NCBI RefSeq assembly: GCF_005405065.1
Contig: NZ_BJDI01000013.1
Coordinates: 33,180 to 97,179, forward strand
DNA: 64,000 nucleotides
From: Lactiplantibacillus nangangensis
GTDB lineage: Bacteria > Bacillota > Bacilli > Lactobacillales > Lactobacillaceae
Direction: 5' to 3'
Positions 57,420 through 64,000 of this stretch are shown here, in pieces. Below the pieces are notes generated by a model. That model did no database searches, was not told where the DNA came from, and saw only the letters and a program-made list of their open reading frames with translations. The position numbers and the translations under genes were made by a program. Position 1 is the stretch's first letter, and every line of letters starts with the position of its first letter.

Positions 57420-58919
57420 ATGAAGCAAAGGAAATTTGGCGCGGCATTGTCATATATTAATATTATTGCAAAGAATCTTGTGAATTTCTTGTACACGCCA
57501 TTTTTACTTCGTTTTGTTGGACAGTCTAGCTATGGACTTTTTCAAATGACGAACTCTGTGATGCTGAGTCTTAGTTTATTGTCTATGGGTTTTTCAAGTG
57601 CCTATGTAAAATTTTATATGAGTTATAAAGTAAAAAACGATATGAAAAGTATCAAGAAGTTAAATGCTCTGTATCTGATAATTTTTCTGTTTGTAAGTGT
57701 TCTTTCACTCATAATTGGAATCTTGCTTGTTTTGAACACTGATAACTTATTTGGGAAAACTTTGAACACTGCGGAATTGCAATTGACACGCTCTTTGATG
57801 ATAATTATGGTGTTAGATATTGCAATTACATTTATTTCGACGGTATTTGATTCGAATATTACCGTAAATGAACAATTTATATTTCAGCAATCTCGACAGT
57901 TGTTTCAAACATTTCTTATACCCATATTGTGTATTCCAATGGTATTGATGGGTGTAGGTGTACTTTCTATCTCGATAACATCGATCACAGTTACAACGCT
58001 GTTCTTGATCTTAAATATGAGTTATTGTATTAGAAAGCTCAATATGCAATTTGATTTTCAGAATTTACCCGTTCAGTTGTTCAAAGAATTAGGTGCTTTT
58101 TCGTTTTTTATCTTTCTAAATCAAGTTGTGGATTTGGTGAATAATAATGCCCCCAACTTCATATTGGGAATGTTTAGAGGTGCCCAACTTGTTGCAACAT
58201 TTTCAATAGCAGTTCAAATTAAAAATATGTTTTTCATGCTTTCAACCTCTTTATCAAGTATTTTTATTCCTAGAGTAAATGAGTTAGTTAATTTGAAAAA
58301 GAGTCGGGAGGTTCTTACAAACCTTATGATTAAAGTTGGAAGAATACAAATGACGATACTTTTTTTTGTTCTGGGTGGATTTATTGTTGTCGGAAAATAT
58401 TTTGTTCGTCTATGGGCGGGTCCTCAAAATATGGAGGCATATATGTTAATCATCTTAATGGTGCTTCCGGCAATAATCCCACTTTCACAAAATATTGGAA
58501 TTGAAATTCAACGTGCCCTGAATAAACATATTTTTAGATCTGTTGTTTATATAATTTTTGCGTTATTAAATGTCGTTATAACAGTAATTGGCTCAGTTAA
58601 GATAGGTCTAATTGGTGCAGCAATAGGTTATGTTGTAAGTATCCTAGGCGCAAATGGTGTGCTAATGAATTGGTATTATGCTAAAAAAATGCATTTGAAT
58701 ATGAAAAGGTATTGGATTGAGACTTTGAAAGTTACCTTTCCGTTTATCTTTACTACAACAACACTCATGTTAGTACAATATTTTAGTGGCAGTGTGAACT
58801 CTATGCCACAGTTTTTTGAATTTGGAGTAGTGTACGTTTTAATATACAGTGTGCTATATTTTGTAGTTACCGCTAATAGTTATGAAAAAAGTTTGCTTGT
58901 TGGAATATTGAAAAAGTAG
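57420..58919 (+). CDS. wzx: Polysaccharide flippase Wzx (MATE/MOP superfamily)
   Basis: A 499-residue membrane protein with about 12-14 hydrophobic segments. It starts with FGAALSYINIIAKNLVNFLYTPFLLRFVGQ, the usual N-terminus of RfbX/Wzx exporters. It moves the lipid-linked repeat unit across the membrane. ATG 57420 is chosen because CTGGAGGG stands before it; the longer frame from 57342 overlaps the pyruvyltransferase gene. Confidence 0.87.
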   Translation: MKQRKFGAALSYINIIAKNLVNFLYTPFLLRFVGQSSYGLFQMTNSVMLSLSLLSMGFSSAYVKFYMSYKVKNDMKSIKKLNALYLIIFLFVSVLSLIIGILLVLNTDNLFGKTLNTAELQLTRSLMIIMVLDIAITFISTVFDSNITVNEQFIFQQSRQLFQTFLIPILCIPMVLMGVGVLSISITSITVTTLFLILNMSYCIRKLNMQFDFQNLPVQLFKELGAFSFFIFLNQVVDLVNNNAPNFILGMFRGAQLVATFSIAVQIKNMFFMLSTSLSSIFIPRVNELVNLKKSREVLTNLMIKVGRIQMTILFFVLGGFIVVGKYFVRLWAGPQNMEAYMLIILMVLPAIIPLSQNIGIEIQRALNKHIFRSVVYIIFALLNVVITVIGSVKIGLIGAAIGYVVSILGANGVLMNWYYAKKMHLNMKRYWIETLKVTFPFIFTTTTLMLVQYFSGSVNSMPQFFEFGVVYVLIYSVLYFVVTANSYEKSLLVGILKK

Positions 58920-58934
58920 GAGGCAAATTTAATA

Positions 58935-60335
58935 GTGAGTAAAATAATGAGTTTTGATGAGATGTATACGAAAGTTGTGGATGGTAAATATAGTTTTGGA
59001 ACAGGGTCTTGGGCGGTTGCTAGTCCCCATATCACTATGAAGTTGAATGAATATGGTGAATATCAACCTGAATTAAAAGAAAGTGCTAATTTACCTTCTG
59101 AAAAGGAATTAAAGGCGATGCAGGATAGTTGCCTATCATTAAGTGAAAAAAACGAGTCAGATGTTGCAGAAAAAGCATTTTCAAATATTCCAGATATTAA
59201 ATTTGATAACAGAATAGGATTCTATTCTGGGCTTTATATTGGCCATGTAACTGAAGGAAAGTTTCGAGAAAATGGAAGCTCTGGTGGATTCGGAACTTGG
59301 ATCTTCAAAGAACTATTGGAACGTGGAAAGATTGATGGTGTCATTCAAGTAAAAGAGTCAACTGAAAATTCCAAGTTATTTGAATATGGAATTTCAAATA
59401 GTTTGGAGCAGATTTGTACAAGCGCAAAGACTAGGTATTATCCGGTTGAACTATCTGAGGTAATCAATAAAATTAAGAATACAGATGGAAATTATGCAAT
59501 TATTGGATTGCCAAGTTATATTATGGAAACGAGATTATTGTCAGATGTATTTCCACAGCTTAAGAAGAGAATTAAATTTATGATTGGCTTAATTTGCGGA
59601 CATCAAAAATCCACAAAATTTGCCGAGTTTTTGGCGTGGCAGTGCGGCATAAATCCTGGAAATTTGCAACGAATTAATTTTAGAAAAAAGATGAAGGATG
59701 GAAATGCAAGCGACTATGCGATTGAAGTTACGGGATTAGTGAATGGAAAATCTCAAACTATTGTGCGGCGAATGAGAGACTTAATAGGGTCAGATTGGGG
59801 TCAGGGTATATTTAAAATTAGTGCATCTGATTTTACGGACGATGTAATGAATGAAACTGCTGATGTGACGTTAGGAGATGCATGGTTACCAGAATATGTA
59901 AAAGATAGCAAGGGAAATAATGTTATTATTGTTCGAAATCCAGTTATTAAAGAAATAATCGAAGATGGTATTAAAAACAGTAAAATTTCGGTCACTCGTG
60001 TAAACGTTGAAAAAGTGTTTTCATCGCAAGCGGCACATTTTCGACATACTCAGAGAGAGTTGGCGTACCGGTTATATAAGAAAGAAAAGGCTAAAATGTG
60101 GGTACCTCAAAAGCGAGTAGTTGCAAGCAACGATTTTCCTTGGATTCGTAAACGAATTCAAGATAAACGAGAAGAAATTTGTAAAAAAGTCCCACTTATT
60201 TATGCCAAAGCTGTCAATAAAAATGATATTATGTATTTTGAAACTAGAATGGCGAAATTATCAAAATCCTATAAGAATTTGTATACTATTAAAGGAATAC
60301 AGGATAAAATTAAGAAAGAGCTAAAATTAAAATAA
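58935..60335 (+). CDS. F420 hydrogenase beta-subunit-like protein lacking Fe-S cysteines
   Basis: A 466-residue protein of the FrhB/FdhB fold. Landmarks are [53 protein letters not shown] and [12 protein letters not shown]. The usual ferredoxin part CxGCGxCxxxCP reads [14 protein letters not shown], the GxPCQ motif reads GLPSY, and the CxxC before ADVTLGDAW is absent. Redox function with F420 is therefore unlikely. It may modify the polysaccharide together with the pyruvyltransferase. The GTG follows AGGAGGC. Confidence 0.75.
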   Translation: MSKIMSFDEMYTKVVDGKYSFGTGSWAVASPHITMKLNEYGEYQPELKESANLPSEKELKAMQDSCLSLSEKNESDVAEKAFSNIPDIKFDNRIGFYSGLYIGHVTEGKFRENGSSGGFGTWIFKELLERGKIDGVIQVKESTENSKLFEYGISNSLEQICTSAKTRYYPVELSEVINKIKNTDGNYAIIGLPSYIMETRLLSDVFPQLKKRIKFMIGLICGHQKSTKFAEFLAWQCGINPGNLQRINFRKKMKDGNASDYAIEVTGLVNGKSQTIVRRMRDLIGSDWGQGIFKISASDFTDDVMNETADVTLGDAWLPEYVKDSKGNNVIIVRNPVIKEIIEDGIKNSKISVTRVNVEKVFSSQAAHFRHTQRELAYRLYKKEKAKMWVPQKRVVASNDFPWIRKRIQDKREEICKKVPLIYAKAVNKNDIMYFETRMAKLSKSYKNLYTIKGIQDKIKKELKLK

Positions 60336-60360
60336 AACTGGTAAAAAAGGAGTGTTTTTT

Positions 60361-61230
60361 TTGAAAGGTATTATTTTAGCAGGGGGATCTGGAACACGTC
60401 TATATCCAATAACGCGTGCAATTTCAAAACAGTTGATTCCAATTTATGATAAACCGATGATTTATTATCCATTATCTACGCTGATGTTAGCTGGTGTGCA
60501 GGATATCTTGATTATTTCAACACCAACGGATACACCACGTTTTGAAGAACTGTTAGGTGATGGTCATGATCTTGGTTTGAATATTTCATATGCTGTTCAA
60601 GAAAAGCCTAATGGTTTGGCTGAAGCATTTATTCTAGGTGCTGATTTTATAGGTAATGATTCAGTTTGTTTAATTCTTGGAGACAATATTTATTACGGTG
60701 GCGGTTTATCGAAAATGTTGCAGCACGCTGGTGAAAAGCAGCATGGTGCAACGGTATTTGGCTATCATGTTAACGATCCAGAACGATTTGGGGTCGTTGA
60801 TTTTGATGCGCATATGCATGCTAAGTCAATTGTCGAGAAGCCGGAGCATCCAGCTAGTAATTATGCCGTAACCGGAATGTATTTCTATGATAATCAAGTT
60901 GTGGATATTGCTAAAAACATTAAGCCGTCGCCACGTGGGGAACTTGAAATTACAGATGTTAATAAAGAATACTTACGTCGCAATGAACTAGATGTTGAGC
61001 TAATGGGTCGTGGCTTTGCATGGCTAGATACAGGGACTCATGATTCATTGCAAGAAGCAAGTAGTTTTATTGCAACAGTACAAAAGCGTCAAAACTTGAA
61101 AGTTGCTTGTCTTGAAGAAGTTGCTTATCGGATGGGGTATATTGATGCCGATAAGGTTTACGAATTGGCACAACCTTTAAAAAAGAATGATTACGGACAA
61201 TATTTATTAAGATTAATTGGGAGGGCTTAA
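60361..61230 (+). CDS. rmlA: Glucose-1-phosphate thymidylyltransferase RmlA
   Basis: A 289-residue enzyme that makes dTDP-glucose, the first step to dTDP-L-rhamnose. It has [43 protein letters not shown] and [15 protein letters not shown] 60361 is chosen because AAAAAAGGAG lies eight bases upstream; the apparent GTG 60352 is inside that site. Codon use is closer to the core than that of the preceding operon. Confidence 0.95.
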   Translation: MKGIILAGGSGTRLYPITRAISKQLIPIYDKPMIYYPLSTLMLAGVQDILIISTPTDTPRFEELLGDGHDLGLNISYAVQEKPNGLAEAFILGADFIGNDSVCLILGDNIYYGGGLSKMLQHAGEKQHGATVFGYHVNDPERFGVVDFDAHMHAKSIVEKPEHPASNYAVTGMYFYDNQVVDIAKNIKPSPRGELEITDVNKEYLRRNELDVELMGRGFAWLDTGTHDSLQEASSFIATVQKRQNLKVACLEEVAYRMGYIDADKVYELAQPLKKNDYGQYLLRLIGRA

Positions 61231-61233
61231 ATT

Positions 61234-61815
61234 TTGGGTAAATTAAAGGTAACAACAACAAAATTACAAGATGTTAAAATTATTGAACCAGCAGTCTTTG
61301 GTGATAAACGTGGTTTCTTCACTGAAACATATTCTGATCAAGATTTTAAAGCAGCAGGAATTGATTTTAACTTCATCCAAGATAACCAATCGTTATCAGC
61401 CGAAGCTGGAGTTTTACGGGGCTTACATTTCCAACGCGGGAAGTATGCACAAACTAAATTGATTCGGGTCGTCACTGGGGCAGTCTTGGATGTCATCGTG
61501 GATGTGCGTAAAGGATCACTTACCTACGGCCAGCATGAAGGCTATATTATTTCTGAAAGTAACCATCGCCAATTACTGGTTCCTCGTGGCTTCGCGCATG
61601 GATTTGTTACTTTGACAGATAATGTCAACTTCTTATACAAGTGTGATAACTATTACAATGCCGAATCAGATGGTGGCATCACCTTTATGGATAAGGACTT
61701 GAATATCAACTGGCCCATCGACTTTGATCAAGCGATTACTTCTGACAAAGATGCTAAGCAACAAACTTTTGCTGAGTTTGAAAAGAATAATCCCTTTGTT
61801 TACGGTGAAATTTAA
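61234..61815 (+). CDS. rmlC: dTDP-4-dehydrorhamnose 3,5-epimerase RmlC
   Basis: A 193-residue cupin enzyme, third step of dTDP-rhamnose synthesis. Landmarks are FGDKRGFFTETYSDQDF, FIQDNQSLS, VLRGLHFQ (catalytic His) and VPRGFAHGFVTL. TTG 61234 follows GGGAGGG by eight bases and stands three bases after the rmlA stop. Confidence 0.95.
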   Translation: MGKLKVTTTKLQDVKIIEPAVFGDKRGFFTETYSDQDFKAAGIDFNFIQDNQSLSAEAGVLRGLHFQRGKYAQTKLIRVVTGAVLDVIVDVRKGSLTYGQHEGYIISESNHRQLLVPRGFAHGFVTLTDNVNFLYKCDNYYNAESDGGITFMDKDLNINWPIDFDQAITSDKDAKQQTFAEFEKNNPFVYGEI

Positions 61816-62853
<1,038 letters not shown>

Positions 62854-62867
62854 GATTAAGTAACCGG

Positions 62868-62902
62868 CAAGCGGATTGTTAATGACAGTTCGCTTGTTTT
62901 TT
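62868..62902 (+). terminator. Internal terminator between rmlB and rmlD
   Basis: CAAGCG and CGCTTG form the base of a hairpin with a large loop, and TTTTTT follows. It may lower rmlD transcription relative to rmlACB. Confidence 0.65.
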
Positions 62903-62918
62903 CGGGAGGAAAATAAAA

Positions 62919-63767
62919 ATGGCAAAAGCAATGATTGTTGGGGCAAAAGGACAACTAGGTCAGGAGTTACAACGTTTATTAACAGAGTTAAATTGGTCTT
63001 TTGACGCTTTAGATGTGACGGATTTAGATATTACTGACAAATCCGCAGTTCGTGTCAAAGTTGCGGAATTAAAACCAGAAGTTATTTTGGATGCCGCAGC
63101 TTATACAGCCGTTGATAAGGCTGAAGACGAAGGAAAAGACTTGAATTGGCATGTTAACGTTGATGGTACTCAGATTTTGGCTGATGTTGCAGCTGAAGCA
63201 CAGGTTAAATTAGTCTATATTTCAACTGATTATGTGTTTGATGGAACCAATGCAGGATTGTATCTGGAGGATGATCCAGCAAATCCCAAGAACGAATACG
63301 GTCGTGCAAAGTGGGCTGGTGAAGAGGCAGTACGTCATAGTGGTGCAGACTATTATATTGTACGGACTAGTTGGGTATTTGGTGAATTCGGGCATAATTT
63401 TGTCTTTACCATGCAAAATCTTGCTAAAACGCATGATAAATTAACAGTCGTGAATGACCAAACCGGGCGCCCAACATGGACACGAACGTTAGCAGAGTTT
63501 ATGATGCATCTATTAACAGTTAATGCACCATTTGGGACGTATCAATTGAGCAACGATAATAGTTGTACTTGGTACGAGTTTGCTAAAGAAATTTTGAAGG
63601 ATATTGATGTTGAAGTTTCTCCAGTTAGCTCGGAACAATTCCCTCAAAAAGCTTACCGTCCACGGCATTCTGTGATGAGCTTAGACAAGGCTAAATCTAC
63701 TGGATTTAAGATCCCTACATGGCAAGAAGCGCTTAATGAATTTTTGAACAGTCTTGTTAAAAAATAA
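62919..63767 (+). CDS. rmlD: dTDP-4-dehydrorhamnose reductase RmlD
   Basis: A 282-residue reductase for the last step of dTDP-L-rhamnose synthesis. It has MIVGAKGQLGQELQRLL, AAAYTAVDKAEDE, YISTDYVFDG and YGRAKWAGEEAV (YxxxK). GGGAGGA precedes the ATG. It closes the rmlACBD block. Confidence 0.95.
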   Translation: MAKAMIVGAKGQLGQELQRLLTELNWSFDALDVTDLDITDKSAVRVKVAELKPEVILDAAAYTAVDKAEDEGKDLNWHVNVDGTQILADVAAEAQVKLVYISTDYVFDGTNAGLYLEDDPANPKNEYGRAKWAGEEAVRHSGADYYIVRTSWVFGEFGHNFVFTMQNLAKTHDKLTVVNDQTGRPTWTRTLAEFMMHLLTVNAPFGTYQLSNDNSCTWYEFAKEILKDIDVEVSPVSSEQFPQKAYRPRHSVMSLDKAKSTGFKIPTWQEALNEFLNSLVKK

Positions 63768-63825
63768 ATGTGTGATCTGAGTATTTAGTTTTACTACTTG
63801 AACCTATTGATTTGAAAAATCTGTT

Positions 63826-63899
63826 GTTGGTAATCAATCTGATTACCAACATGAAGTGAACCCCCAATGTTGGACAACAATCCAATATTGGGGGTTTTA
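63826..63899 (+). terminator. Two hairpins after rmlD, the second a terminator
   Basis: GTTGGTAATCA (63826-63836) pairs perfectly with TGATTACCAAC (63840-63850). A second hairpin has CCCCCAAT (from 63861) paired with ATTGGGGG around TTGGACAACAATCCAA, followed by TTTTAT. The remaining ~100 bases to the window end show no gene. Confidence 0.75.
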
Positions 63900-64000
63900 T
63901 GGTAAGCACCCAATAACTGTAAGGTAAGCAGTAAATAAGATGACGTATTTTATGGTCTCCATATTCTTGATATCCTTAGGTTATCAAAGTTATGGAGGTT

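Overview
The window looks like a chromosomal segment of a lactic acid bacterium of the family Lactobacillaceae, most likely the Lactiplantibacillus plantarum/pentosus group. This rests on recognised gene content (ligA-camS-gatCAB order, an MFS exporter paired with a DUF4811 protein, DUF1149, DUF915 hydrolases, several class-C beta-lactamase-like surface proteins, an IS982-type element, an rmlACBD block), moderate GC in the core and many TTG/GTG starts. No species call can be proven from the sequence alone.

Layout. 1-8.7 kb is conserved core: the 3' part of ligA, camS, gatCAB, a diacylglycerol kinase and an rlmD-type rRNA methyltransferase. 8.7-18.5 kb is accessory: an efflux operon with a divergent TetR regulator, an XRE-TPR regulator, a quinone reductase, a PadR/HAAS-adhesin pair, and an orphan PTS-IIC-like membrane protein overlapping a DUF915 hydrolase. 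18.6-26.1 kb holds a gluconokinase with divergent RpiR regulator, a GH25-fold protein, a GNAT toxin-antitoxin pair, an oxidoreductase, a DEAD-box helicase and tRNA-Arg(CCT). 26.3-28.9 kb is a 43-repeat type I-E-like CRISPR array with no cas gene anywhere in the window. 29-43.3 kb carries a universal stress protein, a second IIC/DUF915 pair, a candidate small RNA, an MqsR/MqsA-like toxin-antitoxin pair, glutamate dehydrogenase, two tandem serine hydrolases, wecB, a lipid-carrier glycosyltransferase, a YihY-family protein and an aquaglyceroporin. 43.3-63.8 kb is a surface polysaccharide region: an acyltransferase, two 958-bp IS982-type elements, an AT-rich Wzy-type polysaccharide operon (wzd/wze-like genes, glycosyltransferases, wzy, wzx, pyruvyltransferase), and rmlACBD for dTDP-L-rhamnose.

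How the genes work together. The rml genes supply dTDP-rhamnose to several rhamnosyltransferase-like GT2 proteins; Wzx and Wzy would flip and polymerise the repeat unit, which may carry ketal pyruvate. The control module of this operon is odd: the Wze-like kinase has no Walker A lysine, the third gene is a beta-lactamase-fold protein without its catalytic serine motif, the F420-hydrogenase-beta-like protein has lost its Fe-S cysteine motifs, and neither a tyrosine phosphatase nor a priming glycosyltransferase is present in the window.

The most notable non-coding signals are a ~190-nt repeated element with two copies (8.74 and 18.24 kb) whose stems differ by compensatory base changes; a second structured repeat on both sides of dagK; a promoter-to-terminator small RNA unit at 32.8-33.1 kb; and an invariant pyrimidine at the first position of all 42 CRISPR spacers, which suggests a PAM-derived repeat base.
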